Origin: CAHJXF01 sp038225855
GTDB taxonomy: Bacteria > Pseudomonadota > Gammaproteobacteria > Burkholderiales > Burkholderiaceae_D
DNA: 64,000 bases
Assembly (NCBI GenBank): GCA_038225855.1
Contig: JBBRQU010000013.1
Location: 25,337 to 89,336, forward strand
Direction of reading: 5' to 3'
Under the pieces are notes generated by a model that was not told where the DNA came from, searched no databases, and saw only the letters and a list, made by a program, of their open reading frames with translations. Position 1 is the stretch's first letter. The number at the start of each line of letters is the position of its first letter. Shown here in pieces: positions 54,300-63,485 of this stretch. The position numbers and the translations under genes are program-made.

Positions 54300-54974
54300 A
54301 TGGACGACCTGGTCAAACAGGCGCTCGCCAGGTGGCCCGACGTGCCCGATTGCACCGGCTGGCTGGCGCTCGATGCGCGCGGACGCTGGCGCATCGGGGA
54401 AGCAGGCACGGGGCCGAGACAGCCGATCACGCACAGCGCGATGATCGCCTTCATCAACCGCAACTACGTCGCTGCCGATCGCTGCTGGTATTTTCAGAAC
54501 GGCCCGCAGCGCGTCTTCGTCGAACTCGAATACACGCCCTTCGTGTGGCGCCTCGTGCCGCTCTACGCAGGCACGTGGGACCTGGTCGCGCATACCGGCG
54601 TGTCGGCGGCGCCATCGGCGGTGTGGCTCGACGACGCCGGACGTTTTCTGATCGAAGCGAAATCAGAGGGCGGCGAGCATCGTGTCGGCGTGGTCCACGA
54701 CCACGACACGGCCCTGATCGCCGATCTGCTGCGCGACGAAGCCGGCGATCCGCTGGACGATGAGGCGATGGCGCGATTGACGACCCGGCATGACGATGTC
54801 GCACCCGAAACCGTCGCGACGACAACCGCGAAATTGCGTTGGGTCACCGCGAGCGGCGCGTCGCCTCTCGAACTCCCGCTCCACCGGATCGCGGCCGATG
54901 CCGTGCCGGCGCGCTTCGAGTTCGAGCCACGACCATCGATAGTGGTACCGGTCGATGTCGATACGCGGCGGTGA
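54300..54974 (+). CDS. Conserved hypothetical protein (DUF2946/DUF2944-like, uncertain)
   Basis: A 224-residue protein: MDDLVKQALARWPDVPDCTG, then WLALDARGRWRIGEAG, WYFQNGPQRVFVELEYTPFV and WRLVPLYAGTWDLVAHTGVS. I recall this pattern in betaproteobacterial proteins annotated under DUF2946 or DUF2944, but I am not sure of the number. It has no signal peptide or membrane segment. The start at 54300 has AAGGA upstream; earlier in-frame starts lie in the YheT gene. Function is unknown. Confidence 0.72.
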   Translation: MDDLVKQALARWPDVPDCTGWLALDARGRWRIGEAGTGPRQPITHSAMIAFINRNYVAADRCWYFQNGPQRVFVELEYTPFVWRLVPLYAGTWDLVAHTGVSAAPSAVWLDDAGRFLIEAKSEGGEHRVGVVHDHDTALIADLLRDEAGDPLDDEAMARLTTRHDDVAPETVATTTAKLRWVTASGASPLELPLHRIAADAVPARFEFEPRPSIVVPVDVDTRR

Positions 54975-54995
54975 AGAGGCGACTATTCAGGCGCC

Positions 54996-55430
54996 TCAAG
55001 CAAGCGGGTCACGCACATCCAGAAACGAGAACTTTCTGAAATCCCTGTCGTGGGTATAAAGCCTGACCACGCCATGCTGACTGAGCACCGCAGCCAGGTG
55101 CGCATCCGGAACCAGGTTGCCCTTTGTGGGTACGTCTTTCGTCACTTGCCGGTAGACGTCCCAGAACCCTTCTTCTTCGCCGATCACGCGGCAGGTCGGC
55201 GCGGCCAACAGAGCCTCGACGTTGCGAGCGGCATCCTGGTGAGCAAGCGGCCGATCGAAAATCGTCGGATGCGTGGCCATCCGCATATAGCTCATCAACG
55301 TGATCCAGGCCAGGCAAAAGACTTCTCGCCCGCTGACGCATCCGTGCAGGAAGTTCGCGGCCTTCTCATGCAGCGGGCTTCCCTTGTCCGATGCGTAGAG
55401 CAGGATGTTGGCGTCGATGCCGAAGCTCAT
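54996..55430 (-). CDS. vapC: PIN-domain ribonuclease toxin VapC
   Basis: A 144-residue PIN-domain protein. Acidic catalytic residues are visible: Asp6 in MSFGIDANILLYA, Glu/Asp in the middle, Asp in NLVPDAHLAAVL and Asp in LYTHDRDF. VapC toxins cleave tRNA or rRNA. The gene overlaps its antitoxin gene by 4 bp (ATGA), with the antitoxin first, the normal order. It is the only clear toxin-antitoxin pair in the window. Confidence 0.9.
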   Translation of the reverse strand: MSFGIDANILLYASDKGSPLHEKAANFLHGCVSGREVFCLAWITLMSYMRMATHPTIFDRPLAHQDAARNVEALLAAPTCRVIGEEEGFWDVYRQVTKDVPTKGNLVPDAHLAAVLSQHGVVRLYTHDRDFRKFSFLDVRDPLA

Positions 55431-55678
55431 CGCCGCGCGTCGTTCATGGCGTCGTCGATCGTGTCGAGCAGCGCATGCTTGTCGCCTAGATCGACTCGAG
55501 CGCCCATGGGTTTGGCGATCCAGCGAAACTCCGGCGTGATTGTCGGCGGGCGGCGCGCATCGGCAAGCGACTCGGCCAGCAGATCCGATACGAGTCGCCC
55601 GAGCGACTTGCCTGAACGCCGGGCAAGCCGCCTGATCTCCTTCAGGATCGGATCGTCGATGTCAATGGTGGTACGCAT
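55427..55678 (-). CDS. vapB: Ribbon-helix-helix antitoxin VapB
   Basis: An 83-residue antitoxin starting MRTTIDIDDPILKEIRRLAR, a ribbon-helix-helix DNA-binding domain. The C-terminal half (ARVDLGDKHALLDTIDDAMN) would wrap and block the toxin. The start at 55678 was chosen because it opens the conserved strand; a longer frame adds nine residues. With VapC it should repress its own promoter, in the 74 bp between 55678 and the stop of the protease gene. Confidence 0.88.
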   Translation of the reverse strand: MRTTIDIDDPILKEIRRLARRSGKSLGRLVSDLLAESLADARRPPTITPEFRWIAKPMGARVDLGDKHALLDTIDDAMNDARR

Positions 55679-55752
55679 GATGCGTGATGCTAATCGGCTC
55701 TGCATCTGATGTCAAAGAAGAGCCACCAGTCGCGAAAGTCCTACCATTCCCG

Positions 55753-57312
55753 TTATCGTCCGCTGCGTAACCCGCCGCCTCCCTTCTCGGCCTTCCTGAT
55801 CTCTTCCATGCGCACCTGCAGCTCGCGCACGCGCGCATCGATCTGCGAGAGCTCGTAGAAGTCCGCGTTGGGCGGCGCGCTCTTCCTCGCGATCTGCATC
55901 TGTTCGAGCGCGCCGGGGACGCTGCCGCGCAACAGGTAGGCCTCGCCCAGCATGCGGTGCGACACCATCGCGTCGCCTTTGGCCGCGTGACTCTTCGCGA
56001 TCAGTTCGTAGAGAACCGGCTCGCCGCGATAGAGCTGCAGTTGATCGCGCAGGAAGGCGATGGCGTCGTCGTGGCGTCCTGCCTGCTGCAACGCATCCGC
56101 ATAGTTCTGCGCCAGCATGCGCGACTGCGGAAACCGCACACGCGCGGCCTTCGCGAGTTCAATCGCGCCGTTCGCATCGCCCGACGCCTGCTTCACATCG
56201 ATGGCGAAATTGGCAACGATCGCATCGGGCTTCTTGACGAGACTGTTGATCCTGTCGAGCTCGCGTTGCGCACCGGCTGCATCGTTCTGCTTCAACAGCG
56301 TGACCGCGATGCCATAGCGGATCGCGGCCTCGCTCGCATAGGCGCCCGACTTCAGTTGATCCTCGAAGGCGGCGCGCGTGTCGCGCAGGCCTTGCACGGT
56401 GATGTTCTGCAGCACCCGCAAACGTGCGCGGATCAACTGGAAGTTGAAGCTGTCGGGACGCTGCTTGTACGGTGATTCGCGAATGCGGTTCTGGATGTCT
56501 GCGATGCGTTCGCTCGTCAACGGATGCGACTGCAGGAATGCAGGCGCACCGTTTTCGTAGAAGCGGGTCGCCTGTTGAAGCCGACCGAAGAAGGTCGCCA
56601 TCGAATTGACGTCGAAGCCCGAGTTCTGCAGGATCTGAAAGCCCACGCGATCGGCCTCGCGCTCGGCGTCGCGGCCGAAATTCAACTGGTCCTGGATCGC
56701 ATAGCCCTGCCCCGCGGCAACCGCGGCCTGCCCCGCATCGGCGGTATTGGCGCGCGATGCGGCCAGTACGCCGAGCAGCGTGGCCGCGAGCGCGATCAGG
56801 CTGGTCTGCTTTTGCCGCGCGATCGAGCGTGCGATGTGGCGTTGAAGGACGTGGCCCATTTCGTGGGCCATCACCGACCCGAGCTCGGACTCCGATTGCG
56901 TGGCGACGACGAGCCCCGAGTTCACGCCGATATAGCCGCCCGGCAACGCGAAGGCATTGATGTTGGGATCGTTGACGAGAAAGAACTGGAAGTTCTGCGA
57001 CGTGTCGCCGGGCGCGACATGCGCGACCAGGTTCGCGCCGAAGTCATTGAGGTATTCGGTCGCTTCGGCGTCTTCCATCACGTCGCCGGCTTCGCGCGCC
57101 TGACGCATGATCTCGTCTCCGAGTTTTCTCTCGGTGATCGGCGACAGGTCGTCGCTGGCTGAATCGCCCAGGTTGGGCAGCGTGGTGCGTAACGGCGGAT
57201 CGGTCGCCGCCGCCACAGGCTGATGGAGCGACACGAGCGATGCGATCAACGCCAGCGCGATCACGCGGCGCGGGCGCGTGGTCGGACGGTCGTTGCGAGA
57301 GGAGCAAAGCAT
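55753..57312 (-). CDS. M48-family metalloprotease with TPR repeats, BepA-like
   Basis: A 519-residue exported protease. The N-terminal signal covers residues about 16-36 (VIALALIASLVSLHQPVAAA). The zinc site HEMGH lies in LGSVMAHEMGHVLQRHIARS, with the third ligand Glu in GRDAEREADRVGF. The C-terminal half is TPR-like helical repeats (AAIRYGIAVTLLKQ, NYADALQQAGRHDDAIAFLR). The organisation is that of BepA (YfgC), which checks outer-membrane protein and LptD assembly in the periplasm. The ATG at 57312 was chosen; the frame is open further upstream. The gene lies divergent from moaC, 55 bp away. Confidence 0.9.
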   Translation of the reverse strand: MLCSSRNDRPTTRPRRVIALALIASLVSLHQPVAAATDPPLRTTLPNLGDSASDDLSPITERKLGDEIMRQAREAGDVMEDAEATEYLNDFGANLVAHVAPGDTSQNFQFFLVNDPNINAFALPGGYIGVNSGLVVATQSESELGSVMAHEMGHVLQRHIARSIARQKQTSLIALAATLLGVLAASRANTADAGQAAVAAGQGYAIQDQLNFGRDAEREADRVGFQILQNSGFDVNSMATFFGRLQQATRFYENGAPAFLQSHPLTSERIADIQNRIRESPYKQRPDSFNFQLIRARLRVLQNITVQGLRDTRAAFEDQLKSGAYASEAAIRYGIAVTLLKQNDAAGAQRELDRINSLVKKPDAIVANFAIDVKQASGDANGAIELAKAARVRFPQSRMLAQNYADALQQAGRHDDAIAFLRDQLQLYRGEPVLYELIAKSHAAKGDAMVSHRMLGEAYLLRGSVPGALEQMQIARKSAPPNADFYELSQIDARVRELQVRMEEIRKAEKGGGGLRSGR

Positions 57313-57367
57313 GGTGGTTATGATACTTGCCGGGTCAACCCTCACCCTGTCGGATCGCGACGAGAAC

Positions 57368-57973
57368 ATGCCGAAAGCTCACAGCAAGAAACCAGCAGCA
57401 CACGCTCTGACGCACTTCGATGCGACGGGTCAGGCGCACATGGTCGATGTCGCGGACAAGGCGGTCACGCACCGCGTCGCCATCGCAACCGGACGCATCA
57501 CGATGAAGCCGGCCACGCTCGACTTGATCGCCGCGGGGACGTCGAAGAAAGGCGACGTGCTCGGCATCGCGCGCATCGCCGCGATCCAGGGCGCCAAGCG
57601 CACCGCCGAACTCATTCCGCTGTGTCATCCGATCAGCATGACGCGCATCGCGATCGACTTCGCGATCGATGCCCCGAACGACGCAACGAAAGATGCCGCG
57701 AGCCATGCCGCGAACGACGCCGCGCGCTCTTCGATATCCTGCACCGCGACGGTCGAGTGCGTCGGTCAGACCGGCGTCGAAATGGAAGCGCTGACCGCGG
57801 TGCAGGTCGCACTGCTGACGATCTACGACATGTGCAAGGCGGTCGATCGCTGCATGACGATGACGGATGTGCGGTTGCTGGAGAAGCGGGGAGGCAAGTC
57901 GGGGCTATGGGTTGCCCGGCGCAGTGACTCTACCGAAGAAAACGATTCGCCCACGACTGATCGCGCGGCGTGA
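57368..57973 (+). CDS. moaC: Cyclic pyranopterin monophosphate synthase MoaC, with an Ala/Asp-rich insert
   Basis: A 201-residue enzyme of molybdenum cofactor synthesis; with MoaA it makes cPMP from GTP. Core segments are HFDATGQAHMVDV, ELIPLCHPISMTRI and GVEMEALTAVQVALLTIYDM followed by CKAVDR. The family is about 160 residues; here an 18-residue low-complexity insert (DAPNDATKDAASHAANDA) lies near residue 105, and the C-terminal has an extra tail. The last 44 bases overlap the 3' end of the convergent membrane-protein gene. The start ATG at 57368 is 55 bp from the divergent protease start. Confidence 0.92.
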   Translation: MPKAHSKKPAAHALTHFDATGQAHMVDVADKAVTHRVAIATGRITMKPATLDLIAAGTSKKGDVLGIARIAAIQGAKRTAELIPLCHPISMTRIAIDFAIDAPNDATKDAASHAANDAARSSISCTATVECVGQTGVEMEALTAVQVALLTIYDMCKAVDRCMTMTDVRLLEKRGGKSGLWVARRSDSTEENDSPTTDRAA

Positions 57974-59336
57974 GGTAATGCGGCGCCCGCCCGTGCGTCA
58001 CTTCCAGCACCGAGTGCCTGGTGTCCATGTCCCACCGCGGTTCGATGAAGACTCGCGCAATCTCCATCAATGGTGTGACCGCGCCGATTGCGAGCAGCGC
58101 GACAGCGAACACTCGTGCGCGGGCATCCCTGGTCTGCGCGACCGGCGTCGACAGCCAGTCTCCCAATCGAATCGCCAACAGCGCGAGCGCCGGAATCGAC
58201 GCTCGCATCGCCAGATCGTTGGCGCCTCCGAAGCGATACAGCGGCAACAGCAGCAACACCGCGACCGCGCTGACCAACAGCGGTTCGAACCCATGGCGCC
58301 ACAGCAACAAGGTCGCGAACAACGCGAATTCGAACAGCACGAACTCGACATACCGAGGCAGGAAATCCTCCCCTACCCAAGGTACCCGGGACGTGAAACC
58401 CGACCCTATGGTTTCGCTTCCGAGCAGTAAATACGGATAGACCAGTGCGCAGCAGATCAATACGGCACCGACGACCCGAAGATCGACCAGCGCGACCAAG
58501 GAACTCCCGTTCCGCTTGCGGACGAGCTCGGCAACAATCGCGACGCCGAATATCGGCGCGAGCCCGATCGCGGTCAGCGGAGACCACAGGGGCGTCAATG
58601 CGACCATCAGGATCGCCAGGCCGATCGGCAAGGACTTGCCCTGATATCCCAGCAACCACGCGATTGAGATCCATCCCGGCAACGCATGATTCGGCACCCA
58701 GAACAACTGCGTCGTATGCGACGAGTATTGAAAAAGATACGCCCACCATTCCAGATGCTCGCCGATTGAATAGGGGTTGTGATGGGTCATCCAGCCGACG
58801 ATGTCCATGCCGCTGAACAACATGAACACGGCAAGTCTAGCCAGCAATTGCGATGCTCGCGGGTGGTCGCGTTGCATCAGCATGAAAGTCAGAAACACGC
58901 CCAGCACGGTCCACGCCAGCAGCGCCAATTCCGCGACACGAATCCCGAGGAGCTTGCCGATCGCCGCTGCGGGCAGATAAAACCCGATGGGCGCACGCAG
59001 CATCAAGGCAGCTTGTCCTGACACGGCATCGTAGACGACCGGCCACGGATTGCGCACGAGATCGAGCAATGCCGCATCGCGCACGATCCAGTCCGCGTTC
59101 GCATAGACGAAATGGCCCACGCCGCCCAGCGTCGTCCAAAGCGCGGCGACACCGAGCGCGATCGCTGTCGGCAAGATGCGAAAGCGTCGCGTCGAAACAA
59201 ACGCGCGGGTGAACGACAGCGCCACGCAGAGCGCCAGTACGGCAGCCGCCGGAATGCCATAAGCCGGAGCGACCCACCCGCCCAGATAGAAGAAGCTCGG
59301 CAAGGCGATGTAAACGATCGCAAGCACATCGAGCAT
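57930..59336 (-). CDS. Polytopic membrane protein of unknown function
   Basis: A 468-residue protein with about ten or eleven membrane helices, e.g. LDVLAIVYIALPSFFYLGGW and SLVALVDLRVVGAVLICCAL. It has long loops with aromatic and acidic residues (NADWIVRDAALLDLVRNPWP). I do not recognise a family; the architecture resembles GT-C-type glycosyltransferases or their accessory proteins. It is the last gene of the minus-strand run pilA, membrane protein, GtrA, flavoprotein, this gene, so a glycan role is plausible but unproven. Its 3' end overlaps moaC by 44 bp tail to tail. Confidence 0.65.
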   Translation of the reverse strand: MLDVLAIVYIALPSFFYLGGWVAPAYGIPAAAVLALCVALSFTRAFVSTRRFRILPTAIALGVAALWTTLGGVGHFVYANADWIVRDAALLDLVRNPWPVVYDAVSGQAALMLRAPIGFYLPAAAIGKLLGIRVAELALLAWTVLGVFLTFMLMQRDHPRASQLLARLAVFMLFSGMDIVGWMTHHNPYSIGEHLEWWAYLFQYSSHTTQLFWVPNHALPGWISIAWLLGYQGKSLPIGLAILMVALTPLWSPLTAIGLAPIFGVAIVAELVRKRNGSSLVALVDLRVVGAVLICCALVYPYLLLGSETIGSGFTSRVPWVGEDFLPRYVEFVLFEFALFATLLLWRHGFEPLLVSAVAVLLLLPLYRFGGANDLAMRASIPALALLAIRLGDWLSTPVAQTRDARARVFAVALLAIGAVTPLMEIARVFIEPRWDMDTRHSVLEVTHGRAPHYLTPRDQSWANRFLR

Positions 59337-59397
59337 TCCGGTGGCGCCGCTTCGCTGCGCGTGCGGCTTCAGAGAGCCGTCCCGTTCTCGACGACCT

Positions 59398-61164
59398 TCA
59401 CGAGCGCGTTCCCGTGGCGAAGGGACGCTCGACCGCGCTCCGCAAGCCCACCGACTCGGTCGCGTCGTCTTCGTCGTCGATGAGGCGCGATCCTTGTGCG
59501 TCTGCGGGCCGATCGGTTTCTTCGTGATACGCGTCGTCGATATTCACTGCCCAGATCGCCGACTTGTCGGTGCTGCCTGCGAAGATCGCTTCGACCGCGC
59601 GCTTGGCCGACAGCATGGAGTGGTCCTGATTGTTGTAGCGATGCATGCCGTTGCGGCCGACGCAAAAGAGATTTTCGATGCTGTCGAGAAAGGCTCGGAC
59701 TTCGTCGAAATGTTCGTAGGCGCCGTAGTAGCCGGGATAGGCCTTCGGCATGCGCAGGACGACGGCGTCGATACATTCATCCGGATCGGCCATGCCGATC
59801 TGCTGCATCTCGCGCTTGGCGAGCTCGATCATGTCGTGGTCGGCCGACGACCATAGTTCATCGCCTTCGGCGCAGAAGAATTCGAGTCCGACCCAAACGC
59901 GATCGGAGGCATCGATGGCGCCGTCGATGCTTGCGTCGATGGCGCGGTCGGCGACGCGGGCAACGAGATAGGGACTCCAGTTGTTGAATATCTGTATGCG
60001 TCCCACCTTGACGCCGGGTTCCTGGACATAGATCCAATTGTCCGGCACCGATGCGCGTCCGGGTATCGCGTGCTGGTCGTGCCGCGCGAGCTTGCGATAC
60101 AGCAAGCCGACCGTCATGAAGTCGCGGTACTCGAGAGCAGCGGCGATCTCGCGCACGCGCGCCGGGACGTGGCCGTCGATGGCTGCGATCAATTCGCGAA
60201 TCGGCATCGTGGAAATCACCTGATTGGCCGCTTGCCACTCGCGCCGGCCGGTGCCGACATCTTCGATCTGCACTTCGGTGATCCGCCGCGCAGCGGTCTG
60301 CTTATCGAGCTTCAGCCCGACGATGCGCGTCGCCATCCGTATCGGTACCCCAGCGTCCTCCACGCGGGTTGCGACCGTTTCCCACATCTGGCCCGGCCCG
60401 AGCCGCGGATAGAGGAAATGCTCGATCAGCGAAGTCTCCTTTGCGGCCGCGCGAGACCTGAACAGTTGTCGCCAAGCATGCGCGATCGCGCGCGAGATCG
60501 ACAGCCCCTTGACGCGTTGCGCACCCCACGCGGCGCTGATCTGCGTGCATGAACGCCCCCACACTTTTTCGGTATAGGTCTTGAAGAAGCGCAGATACAG
60601 GCGGCGGCCGAAACGATTGATGAAAAAATCTTCGAGCGTCGTTTCGCGTCGTGGAAATGCGCGCGCCTTGATGTAGCTCGCGGCATAGAGCGCACACGCG
60701 ACCGGGCCGAGTTTCCACGCGGTCGCGACATCGATCTTCAACGGATACGCGAACAGCTTGCCGCCGAAAAGAATGCGCGAGATACGATCGCGTATCAGCA
60801 TGCGCGCGTCGTCCGTGGTGCGCGCCGCATGTTCGATAGTCAGCGTGCGGCGCATGCCCTGATAAGCGAGGAAGGCGTGGCCACCGCCGGCTTTGAGCGT
60901 CGCGGGATCGCTGTCATCGGCGATCGGAAGTTTGTCGAGCCACCATCGCATCACCCAGTCGGACTTCGAGAAGAATCGATGGCCGCCGATGTCGATGCGA
61001 TTGCCGTGATGAACCACGGTCTTCGAGAGCCCGCCGACTTGCGCGTCGGCATCGAAGATCTTGATTGCCGTATGGCCGCCTTCGATCAATTCATAGGCCG
61101 CGGTGAGTCCTGCGGGCCCTGCGCCGATGATGACGACCGGTGATGCACACGAAGCGGAACTCAT
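59398..61164 (-). CDS. FAD-dependent oxidoreductase, UDP-galactopyranose mutase / amine oxidase-like
   Basis: A 588-residue flavoprotein. The N-terminal Rossmann motif is VVIIGAGPAGLTAAYELIEG, followed by QVGGLSKTVVHHGNRIDIGG and HRFFSKSDWVMRWW. A C-terminal FAD segment NLFCVGRNGMHRYNNQDHSM is near residue 520. The pattern is that of the NAD(P)-binding group annotated as UDP-galactopyranose mutase- or protoporphyrinogen oxidase-like in polysaccharide loci; the real substrate is unknown. The start at 61164 overlaps the GtrA stop as ATGA. The last 45 residues are an acidic, poorly conserved tail. Confidence 0.82.
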   Translation of the reverse strand: MSSASCASPVVIIGAGPAGLTAAYELIEGGHTAIKIFDADAQVGGLSKTVVHHGNRIDIGGHRFFSKSDWVMRWWLDKLPIADDSDPATLKAGGGHAFLAYQGMRRTLTIEHAARTTDDARMLIRDRISRILFGGKLFAYPLKIDVATAWKLGPVACALYAASYIKARAFPRRETTLEDFFINRFGRRLYLRFFKTYTEKVWGRSCTQISAAWGAQRVKGLSISRAIAHAWRQLFRSRAAAKETSLIEHFLYPRLGPGQMWETVATRVEDAGVPIRMATRIVGLKLDKQTAARRITEVQIEDVGTGRREWQAANQVISTMPIRELIAAIDGHVPARVREIAAALEYRDFMTVGLLYRKLARHDQHAIPGRASVPDNWIYVQEPGVKVGRIQIFNNWSPYLVARVADRAIDASIDGAIDASDRVWVGLEFFCAEGDELWSSADHDMIELAKREMQQIGMADPDECIDAVVLRMPKAYPGYYGAYEHFDEVRAFLDSIENLFCVGRNGMHRYNNQDHSMLSAKRAVEAIFAGSTDKSAIWAVNIDDAYHEETDRPADAQGSRLIDDEDDATESVGLRSAVERPFATGTRS

Positions 61165-61583
61165 GAGGCGCGAGCCGAGAACAGGATCGTCTTGCGGCTG
61201 ATGAAGTTGGCGACGAAACCGATCGCAGCCGACAGACCCTTGGCAAGCGGCAGTGCCAGACCGACCGACGTTGCGACATACAACGTGCCCGAGTTGAGCA
61301 CCATGCCGAACAGACCGAGCGCGGCGAACACCACGAACTCGCTGCGCGCATCCGACACAGCCCGTCGAGCGAAGACCCAGCGCACCGAAAGCCCATAGAC
61401 CAGGACCAGGCCCGCCGCATACGCGAAGGCGCCGGCAAACCACGCGGGCAGTCCCAGCCTCGTCACGCCGAACCAGAGCAGCGTCGCGTCGAGCGCGAGC
61501 GCAGCCGCCGACGCGACGAAGTAGCGAACCGCTTCACCGATGCGCGAAGCGTCGCGGCCGGCCGCACTAGCGAGCAGCAACAT
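61161..61583 (-). CDS. GtrA-family small membrane protein
   Basis: A 140-residue protein with four membrane helices, typical of GtrA (undecaprenyl-linked sugar flippase family). Segments are EAVRYFVASAAALALDATLL, AWFAGAFAYAAGLVLVYGLS and VWVF-like WVFARR, and a last helix LPLAKGLSAAIGFVANFISR. GtrA proteins help move lipid-linked sugars across the inner membrane. The start is uncertain: I use the ATG at 61583, which gives the normal length and overlaps the upstream gene by 17 bp; an ATG at 61616 would add 11 residues. It is followed by the flavoprotein with an ATGA overlap. Confidence 0.82.
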   Translation of the reverse strand: MLLLASAAGRDASRIGEAVRYFVASAAALALDATLLWFGVTRLGLPAWFAGAFAYAAGLVLVYGLSVRWVFARRAVSDARSEFVVFAALGLFGMVLNSGTLYVATSVGLALPLAKGLSAAIGFVANFISRKTILFSARAS

Positions 61584-63432
61584 CGGCGCAACGATAGAGA
61601 TAGAAAGTCTTTTCATAGTCGTGCTCGATGAAACCGGTGCGCAATTCCGCTGCCGGGCGGACCGGCAGTGCGCTCTGCAAGACGATGAACACCAGACGTT
61701 CCGCACTATCGCAAATGTTCTTGACGACCTCGACATCCGGCTCGCACGACGTTTCACTCTTGTTCAAGTTGTTCATTGCGCGGCAGATCGACTCCTGAAA
61801 TTCGAGCAGCGCGATCATTTTCGCGCGCTCGCCCAACTCGATCGCGGTGCGGCGGTTGAACAACACCCCCGAAGCCTGGGAGGGCGAGTAGTAGTTCGCG
61901 TGCCTCATCATCAGCCACGGCGCCCGCACCTCGCGAAACCAGTACACGCGATCGGATGGAGCGACGGTCTCGTGCCACAGCAAGCCGTAGTTGCTGACGT
62001 AGTCCTCCTCATAGCGCGTCCATTTTTCGCGCTGGTCCCATCCCGCCATCGCCACTACAAACAGCAATGCGGCGACGGCCACGCCCGCAACCGGCCACTT
62101 GGGCAGATAGCGCATCGCGGCCACGACCACGCTGAAGAGCACCAACGTCATCGACAGCGGCCGCGAAATCTGAACCGCGAGCGATCCCCCCAACAGGTCG
62201 ATGAAGGTGCTCAATGCGGCGACCTGGCGAATCAGCAGAACCGCTGCGAGCGCGACGCAAAATACCGAGAGTGCGACAACCAGATCGCGCGTGACCGGCA
62301 GGCGCTTGCGAAAGAAAGAAAGGGCGAACGCGCCGGGAACGAGGATCAGAGGACCGAAGGTCGTCAACGACAAGACGGATGCGAACAACAAAAGAGCCGC
62401 TGCGCGGTCGTTGGCGTTGTCTTGATTCCAGAGATGCAAGAGCACGGCGGTTATCCCAGCCATTGCAGTCCAGTGCATCAACCAAAGACTGCGCCAGAGT
62501 TGCAGACCGGTGAGGAGCACGTTGGACAGAAAGTCCGCGCCGACCAAAGCCATCACGAGCCCGATGACGCCCGCTGCGCCCGCGGCGCGCGCGAATCGCT
62601 CCATCGATGTCATCATCGGCGTCGTTACCGGCGTCGCCAGCTTGACGATCCACACGACGACGCCGAGGTCGAACATCACCAGCGCCCAGTCGCCGACGCG
62701 CCAGTTGAGCGGAAACACGAAGGGATTGGCTTCCTGCACGATCGTCATCCAACCGGCGTCGTAGCGCTTGAACAAATCATCGAAGGGAGCGATTCTTATC
62801 AAGCCGAGCGCGATCGGAACGAGGCCTGCGAGCGCGCTCCACAACCAACGTCGATCTTCGAAGACCAGCCAGGACCACACCAGCAGCAAGCCGGGCAACG
62901 CGATCAGCGGATGCACGAACATCGCGGCGACCATGCATGCGATCGCGATCGCCGTACGCTTGCGGACAAGCCACCCGAGCCCGAAAAGCACCATCGGTTC
63001 AGCCAGACTGCGCGCGGTGAAAAATGGTTCGGCGTATGCGAACACACGATGGCCGCCATAGACCGGAACAGCGACGAAGAGCACGATCATCGACCAAGCG
63101 AGCACACGTCGATCGACGAGTGGACGAAGTAGCCAATACGCGGCGAGAAAATATGCTGACAGTGAGACGGCCAGCATGCCCAGCGTTCCGTCGCCTACTC
63201 CGAGCCATTCGATGGCTCTCGCGTAAATATGCGGAACAACGGTGAATGTTGCTTGAGAACCATAAATGAAAAAAAGATCGTCGGCCATCCGCGCTGGGTC
63301 GATGTCTACCAACGCTTCACCCAAGTAGGCGATGCCGTCATGATGGATACCGCCGTATGGATGGCTCAGCACAAAGCTGGTCATCACTAGCAAGGCGGCA
63401 ATCAAAATGCGGGGTGCAATTCGGAGGGTCAC
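61567..63432 (-). CDS. Large polytopic membrane protein next to the pilin gene, possible GT-C glycosyltransferase
   Basis: A 621-residue protein with about a dozen membrane helices. After the first helix (APRILIAALLVMTSFVLSHP) a loop has HHDGIAYLGEALVDIDPARM, an acidic first periplasmic loop as in GT-C enzymes. The C-terminal 160 residues are a soluble domain with cysteines. In some Pseudomonas strains a polytopic glycosyltransferase (TfpW) is encoded directly downstream of pilA and modifies it, so a similar role is possible. The frame is open to 63459, but that part lies in the pilA terminator hairpin; I take the GTG at 63432. An ATG at 63384 is an alternative. Confidence 0.65.
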   Translation of the reverse strand: MTLRIAPRILIAALLVMTSFVLSHPYGGIHHDGIAYLGEALVDIDPARMADDLFFIYGSQATFTVVPHIYARAIEWLGVGDGTLGMLAVSLSAYFLAAYWLLRPLVDRRVLAWSMIVLFVAVPVYGGHRVFAYAEPFFTARSLAEPMVLFGLGWLVRKRTAIAIACMVAAMFVHPLIALPGLLLVWSWLVFEDRRWLWSALAGLVPIALGLIRIAPFDDLFKRYDAGWMTIVQEANPFVFPLNWRVGDWALVMFDLGVVVWIVKLATPVTTPMMTSMERFARAAGAAGVIGLVMALVGADFLSNVLLTGLQLWRSLWLMHWTAMAGITAVLLHLWNQDNANDRAAALLLFASVLSLTTFGPLILVPGAFALSFFRKRLPVTRDLVVALSVFCVALAAVLLIRQVAALSTFIDLLGGSLAVQISRPLSMTLVLFSVVVAAMRYLPKWPVAGVAVAALLFVVAMAGWDQREKWTRYEEDYVSNYGLLWHETVAPSDRVYWFREVRAPWLMMRHANYYSPSQASGVLFNRRTAIELGERAKMIALLEFQESICRAMNNLNKSETSCEPDVEVVKNICDSAERLVFIVLQSALPVRPAAELRTGFIEHDYEKTFYLYRCADVAAR

Positions 63433-63434
63433 AG

Positions 63435-63465
63435 AAAAAAAAGAGGTGCCCAAAGGCACCTCTTT
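63435..63465 (-). terminator. Rho-independent terminator of pilA
   Basis: On the minus strand GAGGTGCC, a TTTG loop and GGCACCTC form an 8-bp perfect stem (63443-63462) followed by eight T. It starts 20 bp after the pilin stop. It explains why an abundant pilin message would end here and why the downstream membrane protein needs read-through or its own start. Confidence 0.85.
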
Positions 63466-63485
63466 CCACTCGGGGGTTTAGAGAC

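Noticed and set aside
61540..63132. A 530-codon plus-strand frame opposite the polytopic membrane gene
   Set aside because: It is rich in Arg, His and Gln with no known motif, and the minus strand encodes clear membrane helices. It is a shadow.
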